From: an uncultured Drancourtella sp.
GTDB taxonomy: Bacteria; Bacillota; Clostridia; Lachnospirales; Lachnospiraceae
Direction of reading: 5' to 3'
Length of the DNA stretch: 52,310 bases
Assembly: GCA_937880845.1 (NCBI GenBank)
Contig: CALFLL010000019.1
Coordinates: 1-52,310, forward strand
A model generated the notes under the pieces. That model saw only the letters and a list, made by a program, of their open reading frames with translations. It ran no database searches and was not told where the DNA came from. Below, in pieces: positions 15,595-23,394 of the stretch (positions are counted from its first letter, which is position 1; every line of letters starts with the position of its first letter). A program made the translations under genes and the position numbers.

Positions 15595-16269
15595 CTATTC
15601 TTCTACCTCTTCTCCTGCAAGTTTCAAAATAGATTTTATTTCTGCCTCACTTTTTTCTGTATATAAGGCCAATTCCTCCAATGTAATCTTTCTTCCCATT
15701 TCTTCTTTTAATTTTTTAATCTGAGAATCCAATTCATCTACTTTTTCTACCATTTTCTGATCCCTCACATGAACATCCGTCTGTTGTGCTTCAAATGCCT
15801 CCATGCCCATTTGAATGGCTTCCAGAATTTTCTCTTCATTTTCTGTTTCCTGAAGGGCCAGCATCAGACTGACATTTCCTTCCTGTATCAGATCTCCAAG
15901 AAATACCGTTCCATCATAAACTTCTTTTGCGATTTCCGGTACTTTCACCATACATCTTGATATCAGATCGTCTTTCCCACTATATGCTTCCAATTCTTTT
16001 TCATATTTTCTCAGATAAGTTTCCTCTTCCGGAGTTACCGTCTTCTCCTCTTTTGTTTCTTCCTTCACCTTTCCGAGTGCTCTCTCATACCCGGATACAG
16101 CTACCTTTTGTGACAAAAGGTAGCCGTATACAAGTTCCATCTGTTCATCATCAAGCCCGTCTTCCTCAAAGTACTTTTCCACTTCTTCTTTTTGGATTCT
16201 GTTATTATTCTTTTTTGCTTCTTCCAGGAGCCACCCAAGTTTCCCCTGAAATTCCAATCTATCTGTCAT
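15595..16269 (-). CDS. Degenerate sigma-70-like protein without promoter-binding regions
   Basis: This 224-residue acidic protein resembles RpoD in pieces. The N-terminus (about 9-60, LGWLLEEAKKN to YLLSQKVAV) is like sigma region 1.1. Residues 102-140 follow region 2.1-2.2, with FLGDLIQEGN at 123-132 matching the core-binding FLDLIQEGN helix. The next stretch, which should hold the aromatic melting and -10 reading residues (2.3-2.4), is replaced by an acidic, Gln/Met-rich segment. VHVRDQKMVEKVDEL (166-180) and GRKITLEELA (192-201) resemble region 3. Region 4 is absent. It might bind core polymerase without reading promoters, as a decoy or regulator; that is inference. AAGGAG precedes ATG. 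It follows the amidase by 39 bases. Confidence 0.7.
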   Translation of the reverse strand: MTDRLEFQGKLGWLLEEAKKNNNRIQKEEVEKYFEEDGLDDEQMELVYGYLLSQKVAVSGYERALGKVKEETKEEKTVTPEEETYLRKYEKELEAYSGKDDLISRCMVKVPEIAKEVYDGTVFLGDLIQEGNVSLMLALQETENEEKILEAIQMGMEAFEAQQTDVHVRDQKMVEKVDELDSQIKKLKEEMGRKITLEELALYTEKSEAEIKSILKLAGEEVEE

Positions 16270-16308
16270 CTGTTTTCTCCTTTTTTGATTCTTTTGCTTC
16301 CTTATCTG

Positions 16309-17121
16309 TTAGGATACAACTACCGTTTGATAACCGGCACGCCGTAATGCTCTTTCTGTTTCTGCCGCTTTATCTACCGATGTAAAATATCCCACCAACA
16401 CTTTGCTATATGGTCCCTGCCTGCTGATAAAGGCTGCATACTCTTCTCCGATCAGTTCATCTCTTAACCGCTGAGCATACTCCGGATTCCGAAAAGCACC
16501 TACCTGAATATGGTATCGTCCGTTTTCCTCCTCCGGCACCGTATCTTCCCGTGTTGCCCCTGTCATAACAGGCGAATCTTCCTGCCGGGTTTGCATCAAT
16601 GTGTCAAGAATACCATCCGCAACAGCCTGAGCAATTGCATCAAAACTATTGTCAAAAAGTTCATTATCTGTATCGGAATTAATAAATCCAAGTTCTACCA
16701 ATACCGCCGGCATCTTTGTCCGCTTTAGTACCACAAGATTCGGTCTGGCTTTTACTCCCAAGTTTCTGAAGCCAATCGTTTCCAATTGATCATTGATATC
16801 TTCTGCCATTTCATATTTCACTCCGGACAGATCATAGACCAGGCTTTCTACACCGGATACCTGGTTATCTGTTGGAAAGGAGTTTCTATGAAAAGAAACA
16901 AAATAGTCAACATCTTCAGCATTGGCTTCCATTGCTTTTTGATAAGGTGTTTCATAAACATCTGTCGTACGCGTATAACGAACATCCAGTCCGTTATTTT
17001 CCAAAATCCGTCCGACCGCCAATGTCATTCTTAATGCATCATCTTTTTCCTGTCTTCCCTGATAAACAGCTCCGGGATCACGTCCGCCATGTCCCGCATC
17101 AAGCATAATAGAAATTGCCAT
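16309..17121 (-). CDS. N-acetylmuramoyl-L-alanine amidase with SPOR domain, CwlC-like
   Basis: This 270-residue protein has an N-terminal Amidase_3 domain (1-170) with the zinc-site pieces LDAGHGGRDPGA near residue 7, VSFHRNS near 73 and the catalytic VELGFI near 142. A SPOR domain follows (about 198-270, YHIQVGAFRNPEYAQRLRD). It cleaves the amide between MurNAc and the stem peptide. There is no signal peptide, as in Bacillus CwlC, which acts from inside the mother cell at lysis. A sigma-K-like promoter candidate upstream fits that role. AGGAG is 6 bases before ATG. The degenerate sigma-like gene follows. Confidence 0.88.
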   Translation of the reverse strand: MAISIMLDAGHGGRDPGAVYQGRQEKDDALRMTLAVGRILENNGLDVRYTRTTDVYETPYQKAMEANAEDVDYFVSFHRNSFPTDNQVSGVESLVYDLSGVKYEMAEDINDQLETIGFRNLGVKARPNLVVLKRTKMPAVLVELGFINSDTDNELFDNSFDAIAQAVADGILDTLMQTRQEDSPVMTGATREDTVPEEENGRYHIQVGAFRNPEYAQRLRDELIGEEYAAFISRQGPYSKVLVGYFTSVDKAAETERALRRAGYQTVVVS

Positions 17122-17150
17122 TTAACACTCCTGAATACGTCATTTATACA

Positions 17151-17177
17151 AATATATGCAAGAGTCCTGTCCTTTGT
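17151..17177 (-). promoter_or_regulatory. Candidate late mother-cell (sigma-K/E-type) promoter
   Basis: The minus strand has CATATATT (17151-17158, matching CATAnnnT) with ACA 16 bases upstream (17175-17177). The predicted start is about 20 bases before the amidase ATG. The consensus is short, so chance is possible. Confidence 0.3.
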
Positions 17178-17187
17178 TCTTATCTTT

Positions 17188-18738
17188 TTAATGTGCGCGA
17201 CTTTCTGCCGCCAGTATCAAATCAATATTTTTCTTTTCATAACTGTTTAAAGTTACATTTCTTGAAAATTCTGCTTCCGAATATTTCGGTTCATACCACG
17301 TTTTCTCTCCAAACCATTCATTCAAATCTTTTGTCTGGAAACTTCTTCCGTGTCGTGCAAAAATTTCATTTCTTCCAAGTCTAAGTTCTTCTTTTGTCTT
17401 TCCTTCAAAATCCTCTTCCGTCAGCAGACGTTTATCGCTGTCCGGAAAAATATATCCTTCCGGGTCTTCCGGATCATTCTCCTCTTCCGTTTCCTCCGGT
17501 ATCGTGCGGACTCCGTTATATTTATCTTTTTTCATTATGCAGTCCATACTTGCATCCAATTCTTCCGATTCACTGTTTTCTGCCGCCTTCACCTGAACTT
17601 TGAGGGAATTCTCTCGAAATTCGATGGTTCCCTCCATCCGGTTTTGCTTCTCATCTGTAAAGGTAAAGGATGCCGTTTTATCATTGATCACTCCAGTTAC
17701 AGAATTAGCCCCTCTGAAGACATAATTTTCTTTCACCCCGTATGTGCGGCGGATATCAAATACAACTTTTTTTTCATCCATACTTTGGATTTGTATCTCA
17801 TTGATCCCGTTTTTGCCGATTTCTTTCGTTTCCGCACTCTCCTCATCGCACCAATTTCCCACGTATGTTTTCAGTCCCGGTTTTTCCTGCTTTTTCTTTG
17901 TTTCTTCTTTTTTTTCCTGCTCTTTTTCATTTTGTGTTACAAGTTTGCCAAGGTAATTTCCTCCAACAGCAGCAAGACCGATCACCAAAGCAGCTCCAAC
18001 GGCAATAAAAAGAAGCAACATACGCGAAGATTTCTTTCTGTCATCCTGATCGTTTTCTTTTCCTTCCATATAATCAAGTTCTCCCGCGATTTCTTCAAAC
18101 ATCTGTCCAAGACGGGCCTGGTGGATTTCCTCTTCGGCATCTTCTCTTAAGAGTTCAAACATAAGATACATGATATCCTCAGAAATATCTACATGAAAAT
18201 ATCCCTTTTCCGTACACATGAGCCCCAGTTCGATTCTGGCATATTCGAGTATCCCTCTTAACTTTTCTTCCGGGCACTTCCAAAGACGCGCCAGTTCTTC
18301 TATGCTCCATCTTTCATAATAATGTGCAAGGCATACCATTCTCTCCGCTGTTCCGATTTTTTTGTAGCCGGACTTCATGATCCTGATGATCTTTTGTTTT
18401 TCTGCTGTTGTGGAAGGTGCTTCGTTTCCTTCCCAAGACGGGGCGGTTTTTTCTTTTTCCAACTCCATCCCCTTGTTTTTTCTGCATTCTCGCTCTCCAA
18501 GTTTATAGAGGACGGTATACAGCCATTTTTCCATTTTTTCCGGTTCATTTAATGTCTGGATTGTCCGAAATACAACGATATACACCTGCTTCACGAGATT
18601 CTGTGCATCTTTACGATTGCCCATCATAAGTCTGGATCTAAAATAAACGTCTTCGCATGTTTCTCTGTAAATCCGTCGTATACCTTCCTGTTCACCTTGT
18701 TTTGCTAATTGTACTGCTGTTTTCAGGCTTTCTTTCAT
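17188..18738 (-). CDS. ECF-sigma-like domain fused to a membrane segment and a YARHG domain
   Basis: This 516-residue protein has four parts. Residues 8-88 look like ECF sigma region 2 (LVKQVYIVVFRTI, EKWLYTVLY) and 117-172 like region 4 (MVCLAHYYERWSIEELARLW, then LEYARIEL). One membrane helix follows (about 240-262), then a Lys/Glu-rich stalk and a beta-rich outer domain (about 285-400). The C-terminus holds a YARHG motif, LGRNEIFARHG near 454, with WYEPKYS. The sigma part should be cytoplasmic and YARHG outside. The start is ATG at 18738, overlapping the upstream stop as ATGA; the GTG four codons earlier is less likely. A tethered sigma factor or one-protein envelope sensor is inference; DNA binding is unproven. 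Confidence 0.8.
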   Translation of the reverse strand: MKESLKTAVQLAKQGEQEGIRRIYRETCEDVYFRSRLMMGNRKDAQNLVKQVYIVVFRTIQTLNEPEKMEKWLYTVLYKLGERECRKNKGMELEKEKTAPSWEGNEAPSTTAEKQKIIRIMKSGYKKIGTAERMVCLAHYYERWSIEELARLWKCPEEKLRGILEYARIELGLMCTEKGYFHVDISEDIMYLMFELLREDAEEEIHQARLGQMFEEIAGELDYMEGKENDQDDRKKSSRMLLLFIAVGAALVIGLAAVGGNYLGKLVTQNEKEQEKKEETKKKQEKPGLKTYVGNWCDEESAETKEIGKNGINEIQIQSMDEKKVVFDIRRTYGVKENYVFRGANSVTGVINDKTASFTFTDEKQNRMEGTIEFRENSLKVQVKAAENSESEELDASMDCIMKKDKYNGVRTIPEETEEENDPEDPEGYIFPDSDKRLLTEEDFEGKTKEELRLGRNEIFARHGRSFQTKDLNEWFGEKTWYEPKYSEAEFSRNVTLNSYEKKNIDLILAAESRAH

Positions 18739-19460
18739 ATTTGTTCCCACTCAACTTTCCATGCATTGTCCCGCAGCCACTTTCTGCGTATTTTGTAATC
18801 CGGCATCACATGTTCAACCTCTTTCCAAAAGGCCGCCGAATGATTCATTTCTCTTAAATGACATAATTCATGAACGATTACATAATCAATTTCTTCCCGT
18901 GGCAGCATGATCAGTTTCCAGTTAAAATTCAGATTTCTCCTGCTGCTGCAACTTCCCCATCTGTTTTTTTGTGTTTTGATTGTGATACGGTTTGGTATTT
19001 CCCCCATCTCTACGGAAAAAATCCGTACCCGTTTTTCAATATATTCCTTTGCCCGTTTTCTATACCACTGTTCCAACACTTCTTTTCGTCTGTTTTTTGT
19101 TTTAACCGTTTCATTCATCATCAGAAAATTACCGCTTAAGCAAACATCCTCTGTATTTCCGGTCTGGATCTTCAGCCGGTATCTGTTTCCAAGATACAGA
19201 AATTGATCTCCTTCCCGAAAAGTCTGTTCAGGATATTCCAATCTTTCTTTTCGGATTTTTTCTGTATGCTCTAAGATCCATGTACTTTTTTCTTTCAAAA
19301 AACGCTGGATTGCCTCCTGTGACATTCGATAAGGAGCTTTTACACAAATCGTTCCGTCCGGCATAATGGCTACTTGAATCGTCTTTCTGCATCCTCTTGA
19401 CAGCTCATATGCAAAATATGCCTTCCCGGTCTTACTATTATCATAAAAATAATGTTGCAA
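18735..19460 (-). CDS. YgjP-type (DUF45) zinc metallopeptidase
   Basis: This 241-residue protein is of the YgjP/WLM group related to SprT. The zinc motif HELCHLREMNHSAAFW near residue 193 supplies two His and the catalytic Glu, and the third ligand probably comes from the following NHS segment. KTQKNRWGSCSSRRNLNFNW precedes it, as is usual. There is no signal peptide or membrane helix, so it is cytoplasmic. Its substrate is unknown. The start is TTG at 19460, with GGGGG 7 bases upstream. Its stop overlaps the next ATG as ATGA, so it is translationally coupled to the ECF-YARHG fusion. Confidence 0.82.
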   Translation of the reverse strand: MQHYFYDNSKTGKAYFAYELSRGCRKTIQVAIMPDGTICVKAPYRMSQEAIQRFLKEKSTWILEHTEKIRKERLEYPEQTFREGDQFLYLGNRYRLKIQTGNTEDVCLSGNFLMMNETVKTKNRRKEVLEQWYRKRAKEYIEKRVRIFSVEMGEIPNRITIKTQKNRWGSCSSRRNLNFNWKLIMLPREEIDYVIVHELCHLREMNHSAAFWKEVEHVMPDYKIRRKWLRDNAWKVEWEQI

Positions 19461-19556
19461 TTTTATTCCCCCATTCTGAGGGGCGAAAGAACTTTTCCCT
19501 CTTCTTCTATTATCTTATTTTTCGACAATTTACGCAACAGATTCTTTTATTTATTT

Positions 19557-19587
19557 ATTGAAAAAAAGGAAGCTTTCCGCTTCCTTT
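19557..19587 (-). terminator. Terminator of the foldase lipoprotein gene
   Basis: Nine-base arms 19565-19573 and 19579-19587 form a hairpin with a 5-base loop, followed by a run of T on the minus strand. It lies 11 bases after the stop at 19599. Confidence 0.8.
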
Positions 19588-19598
19588 TCCCCATATTC

Positions 19599-20663
19599 CT
19601 ATTTGTCCTTGTCGCTTTTTTCTTCCACGATCTTGGCATTATCCCAAAGCCAGTCTACTACTTTTTCATTCAAAACCTGCGTCTTAATCTCTTCTTCTGA
19701 GTTCTGCTCCTTTAACTGGTCTACTGTTGTCTGCTGTGCCTTGGCATAATCCTTCAGCCATTTATCCACTTCTTTTTCAGAAACCTTGATTTCTTCCTCT
19801 TTGGCAATAAGAGCCATCACTTCCTGCTGCTTTACAACTTCCTTGACCTGTGTATCCATCTGTTTGTCAAATTTTTCCTCATCCATTCCTGTATACTGCT
19901 GAATAAAATCCGCATATTCCATATTTACGGATTCTGCAATTTGACGGTACTGTTTTGTCATCATATCTTTATAGTTTTGTACTTTCTTTTCCGGATACTT
20001 TTTCACTTCCACGTTTTCCATCAAACTATCCGTGACCGCACTTTCTTTCATGGAGTCATTCTGTGCTTCCGCCTGATCCTTTAGAAGAGATTTGATTTCT
20101 TTTTTATAGTCGGAAACCGTTGTCTTTTCTCCTTTTACCATTGTGACAAATTCATCGTTCAATTCCGGAAGCTCTTTTTGTTCAATCTTTTTCAGATTGA
20201 TTGTAAACACTACCGCCTTTCCATTCAGCTCTTCATTGCCGTAATCTTTCGGAAAAGTTACATTGATATCAAAGTTTTCACCTTTCTTATGTCCGATGAT
20301 CCCATCTTCAAATCCTGGGATAAACGCTCCGGATCCAATCTCAAGCTGCTGGTCTGTGGCTGTTCCGCCTTCAAAGGCAACTCCGTCTTTTTTCCCTGTA
20401 TAATCGATCGTTACAACGTCGCCTTTTTGTACCGCACGATCTGTAATTTCTGTATAAGTGGCATAGTTTTCACGAATCTGGTCAATCTGATCATCAACTG
20501 TGGAATCTGTCACTTTGGTTTCATTTATCTTTTGAACTTCGATTCCTTTATATCCTTTTACCTTCACATAGTCATTCTCGATTTCTTTTGGTGCACATCC
20601 TGTAAATACAACAGCGGATGCCATACATAGTCCTGCAATCAGGGCTACTGTTCTTCTATTCAT
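19599..20663 (-). CDS. Exported trigger-factor-like foldase lipoprotein
   Basis: This 354-residue protein starts with a lipoprotein signal (MNRRTVALIAG...) and a lipobox ending in FTGC, with Cys-23 lipidated. A peptidyl-prolyl isomerase domain of the FKBP type follows (about 75-165, VTIDYTGKKDGVAFEGG, IPGFEDGIIGHKKGE, FPKDYGNEEL). After it comes a long helical arm like the trigger-factor C-terminus (about 170-345). The ribosome-binding N-domain of trigger factor is missing and replaced by the export signal, so it should act outside the membrane on secreted proteins. It is flanked by its own promoter and terminator. Trigger-factor-like arms with an export signal are uncommon. Confidence 0.88.
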   Translation of the reverse strand: MNRRTVALIAGLCMASAVVFTGCAPKEIENDYVKVKGYKGIEVQKINETKVTDSTVDDQIDQIRENYATYTEITDRAVQKGDVVTIDYTGKKDGVAFEGGTATDQQLEIGSGAFIPGFEDGIIGHKKGENFDINVTFPKDYGNEELNGKAVVFTINLKKIEQKELPELNDEFVTMVKGEKTTVSDYKKEIKSLLKDQAEAQNDSMKESAVTDSLMENVEVKKYPEKKVQNYKDMMTKQYRQIAESVNMEYADFIQQYTGMDEEKFDKQMDTQVKEVVKQQEVMALIAKEEEIKVSEKEVDKWLKDYAKAQQTTVDQLKEQNSEEEIKTQVLNEKVVDWLWDNAKIVEEKSDKDK

Positions 20664-20697
20664 CTCTTTTCTCCTCTCATTTTATAGCATATTACCT

Positions 20698-20726
20698 GTT
20701 ATATCATATTTTGATACTGTTTACAA
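20698..20726 (-). promoter_or_regulatory. Promoter of the foldase gene
   Basis: The minus strand has TTGTAA (20721-20726) and TATAAC (20698-20703) with a 17-base spacer, in the 76-base gap after the cardiolipin synthase stop. Confidence 0.6.
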
Positions 20727-20739
20727 GCCGAAACCCATA

Positions 20740-22215
20740 TCAAAGGAGTGGAGAAAACAGCCTGGAAATCTGTTCTTTCACACGTACTTTCAAATTTCTT
20801 GACTCGTAAATATCTTCTGTCACTTCTTCACAGTATCTTAAATCATTTTCAAAAGCATCTTCCAACTTTTTTGTTGTTCGCTCACTGTAAATCGTTGCAT
20901 TTACTTCGAAGTTCAGCTGAAAACTCCGTATATCCATGTTGGCCGTACCGACACAGCTTACGATACCGTCAATGGTCATAGTCTTTGCATGGAGAAATCC
21001 GTTCTGATAAGTATAGCACTTTGCACCTGCTGCCACCATTTCTCCTATATAAGAATAAGTCGCCCAGTATACAAACGGATGATCCGGTTTGCATGGGATC
21101 ATGATCCTTACGTCCACTCCTGATTTCACTGCAATTTTCAACGAATCCAGTATCGCCTGATCCGGAATGAAATACGGTGTCTGAAAATAAATCCTCTTTT
21201 CTGCCATCTGGATCATCTTGAGATAATTATCTCTGACCGTGTCATATTTGGAATCCGGTCCGCTTGATACAATCTGTACCAAAGACTGTCCGTTTCGTTC
21301 GTATCGAGGAATCTCAAACAGGCGGTCTTCCAAAAACAGATTTTCCCTTGCAGCATAATTCCAATCCAACACGAAACGTACTGCCAGGGATGTCACTGCC
21401 GAGCCTTCTATACAAAGATGGGTATCTCTCCAATATCCGAATTTCTTTTGATCCAGGCCAATATATTCTCTTCCGATATTAAATCCGCCTACAAATCCAA
21501 TCCTCCCGTCAATCACGGCTATCTTCCTATGATTTCTGTAATTTACCCTCAGCTGAAGTCTTCCTAAAAAAGCAGGAAAAAATTCTGCCACCTGTATTCC
21601 TGCCGCCTCAAGCTTTTTCCATGTCTTTTCTTTCGTTTTGCGACATCCCATACTGTCGAAAAGAACTCTGACTTCCACACCCTCAGACGCTTTTTGTATA
21701 AGAACCTTCTCGATCATCTGCCAAAGTTCATCATCCCGTATAATATAATACTGTAGATGGATATAATTTTTTGCCTGCTCCATTTCTTTAATCAATGCAC
21801 GGAATTTTTCCTTCCCGTCTGTATAAATCCTAATATCATTATTATCTGTCAGGACTGCTTGTCCTGCATTCAGATTAAAAAGGATCAGACCTTTAAACCG
21901 TTCCATTTCCGGTGTCTTTAAACGAAGTTTCCTTCGATAAATGGACTCTTCCTGCCTTCTAACCGCATATTTTATCTCCCCTTCAATCTCCTTTACTTTA
22001 AACATGCGGCTCTTTCTGTAATCCTGTCCTACAATAAGATATAAAATAAATCCTACAATAGGTATAAAGTAAAGAACAAGAAGCCATGTCCATACCGCCG
22101 TCGGATTTCTCCTCTGAAAAAAAATAATGAGGATAGACAAAAGAATATTGATAAACACAAGATTGTCCAAAACCCACAAAATAACAGTTTTTACACCATC
22201 CAATACCATTTCCAT
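20740..22215 (-). CDS. cls: Cardiolipin synthase, phospholipase D type
   Basis: This membrane enzyme of about 491 residues joins two phosphatidylglycerols into cardiolipin. It has two N-terminal membrane segments (about 10-30 and 40-60, WTWLLVLYFIPIVGFILYLIVG). Both HKD motifs are present: NHRKIAVIDGRIGFVGG near residue 225 and HAKTMTIDGIVSCVGTANMD near 405. The start is ATG at 22215 (GAGGTGG 8 bases upstream); the ATG at 22209 also has a GAGG in range and cannot be excluded. The longer frame runs into the promoter. A strong promoter lies upstream, divergent from the next gene. Confidence 0.95.
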   Translation of the reverse strand: MEMVLDGVKTVILWVLDNLVFINILLSILIIFFQRRNPTAVWTWLLVLYFIPIVGFILYLIVGQDYRKSRMFKVKEIEGEIKYAVRRQEESIYRRKLRLKTPEMERFKGLILFNLNAGQAVLTDNNDIRIYTDGKEKFRALIKEMEQAKNYIHLQYYIIRDDELWQMIEKVLIQKASEGVEVRVLFDSMGCRKTKEKTWKKLEAAGIQVAEFFPAFLGRLQLRVNYRNHRKIAVIDGRIGFVGGFNIGREYIGLDQKKFGYWRDTHLCIEGSAVTSLAVRFVLDWNYAARENLFLEDRLFEIPRYERNGQSLVQIVSSGPDSKYDTVRDNYLKMIQMAEKRIYFQTPYFIPDQAILDSLKIAVKSGVDVRIMIPCKPDHPFVYWATYSYIGEMVAAGAKCYTYQNGFLHAKTMTIDGIVSCVGTANMDIRSFQLNFEVNATIYSERTTKKLEDAFENDLRYCEEVTEDIYESRNLKVRVKEQISRLFSPLL

Positions 22216-22243
22216 AACCTCATCCACCTCATTTCTTTTTATC

Positions 22244-22272
22244 ATTATACTTGTACAAGAAAAAAGATGCAA
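22244..22272 (-). promoter_or_regulatory. Promoter of cls
   Basis: The minus strand has TTGCAT (22267-22272) and a perfect TATAAT (22244-22249) with a 17-base spacer, about 30 bases before the ATG. Confidence 0.75.
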
Positions 22273-22288
22273 CCCATTCGCAAATCAC

Positions 22289-22317
22289 TTGCACTTCCCC
22301 TAAAACAATGCTACAAT
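22289..22317 (+). promoter_or_regulatory. Extended -10 promoter of the small membrane protein gene
   Basis: TTGCAC (22289-22294) and TACAAT (22312-22317) have a 17-base spacer, and TGC directly precedes the -10. The start ATG is at 22356. Confidence 0.7.
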
Positions 22318-22355
22318 ACAACATGTGTAACAAAAGATTGGAGGAGAGTAACACT

Positions 22356-22832
22356 ATGAGTCTTGCATTTAAGATATCACTCATTGTTCTTGTTGTTCTC
22401 GTCATAGTTTTGATTGTTCTTTATTTTTTTGGAAAAAAAGCCCAGAAAAAGCAAGAAGAACAGCAGGCAAAGCTGGAATCTATGGCGCAGACGGTTTCTA
22501 TGTTGATCATTGATAAGGGACGTATGAAAATTAAAGATGCCGGTTTCCCGTCCATCGTACTGGAAAACACACCGAAGTATCTTCGTCGTTCCAAAGTAAG
22601 CGTTGTAAAAGCAAAAGTTGGTCCAAAGATTATGACATTTATGTGTGATGAGAAGGTCTTCCCTCTTATCCCTGTAAAAAAAGAAGTAAAAGCAACCATA
22701 AGCGGCATTTACATTACGGCAGTACGTGGTGTCAGAGGACCTCTTGAAATGCCGAAAAAGAAAAAAGGTATCTTTGCTAAAGCAAAAGAAGCAGCACAGG
22801 CAAAGGTTGACAGCCAAAATAAGAAAAAATAA
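22356..22832 (+). CDS. Single-pass membrane protein of unknown function
   Basis: This 158-residue protein has an N-terminal membrane helix (about 4-27, rich in Val and Leu), a Lys/Gln-rich coil, then a beta-rich domain (about 45-130) with VSMLIIDKGRMKIKDAGFP and LRRSKVSVVKAKVGPKIMTF. The tail is very basic. Topology is probably N-out with the soluble part in the cytoplasm, given the positive residues after the helix. The start ATG is set by GGAGGAG 10 bases upstream. I do not recognise a named family. It stands alone between its promoter and a terminator. Confidence 0.75.
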   Translation: MSLAFKISLIVLVVLVIVLIVLYFFGKKAQKKQEEQQAKLESMAQTVSMLIIDKGRMKIKDAGFPSIVLENTPKYLRRSKVSVVKAKVGPKIMTFMCDEKVFPLIPVKKEVKATISGIYITAVRGVRGPLEMPKKKKGIFAKAKEAAQAKVDSQNKKK

Positions 22833-22838
22833 GTATAT

Positions 22839-22866
22839 AAAAAGACTGCCTTACGGCAGTCTTTTT
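22839..22866. terminator. Bidirectional terminator
   Basis: Perfect 12-base arms (22839-22850 and 22855-22866), loop TTAC, with A5 at one end and T5 at the other. It is shared by the plus-strand membrane protein gene and the minus-strand DUF1934 gene. Confidence 0.88.
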
Positions 22867-22875
22867 ATATGTCTT

Positions 22876-23376
22876 TTACACAATCTTCTGTGCTTTCATC
22901 ATGTTTCTCACCATGTTTTCCGCTTTCTCACCCTTACTGCAGGCATGGATTTTTACATTACAGTCTGCCACAGGACGGTTTCCTACCTCCATCGTATAAC
23001 AGATGTCCACAAAAATCTCGTCTTCCTTGATGTCGATATCAAGTCCTGTCGTCCAGACGCCAAAAACAAGCCGGCCAAACGGTGTATCATAACAGGTTAC
23101 CGTTCTTTTGTCTTTTTCAAAAAACAGATGCCCTTTCATATCGCCGTTTTTCATAATCTCAACGATCCGGCCGTCCGTTATTTTAATCCGACTTTTTCCA
23201 GCTTTTTTATCCCTTTGTGTATTCTCTTCATATATGAAATAATGTTTTCCGTTTTTATAGAAATAATCAGCAGGAGCAACAACTTCCACTGCGTCCTGCC
23301 CGTCGTTTTCCTGTATTCCATCTCTTAAATTCTCCGATTGAATCCCTGTAATGCTGAGTAATATGTCTTTTGTCAT
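22876..23376 (-). CDS. DUF1934 (YwiB-like) beta-barrel protein
   Basis: This 166-residue protein matches the DUF1934 pattern: an N-terminal LLSITGIQ strand, DYFYKNGKHYFIYEE near residue 40, RIKITDG near 64, then FGRLVFGVWTTGLDI near 100 and a C-terminal beta stretch. Family members are small calycin-like barrels of unknown role, often near wall or arginyl-tRNA synthetase genes. Here it follows murI after 18 bases on the same strand and ends at a shared terminator. No active site can be named. Confidence 0.85.
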   Translation of the reverse strand: MTKDILLSITGIQSENLRDGIQENDGQDAVEVVAPADYFYKNGKHYFIYEENTQRDKKAGKSRIKITDGRIVEIMKNGDMKGHLFFEKDKRTVTCYDTPFGRLVFGVWTTGLDIDIKEDEIFVDICYTMEVGNRPVADCNVKIHACSKGEKAENMVRNMMKAQKIV

Positions 23377-23394
23377 TGCATATACCGCCGTTTC

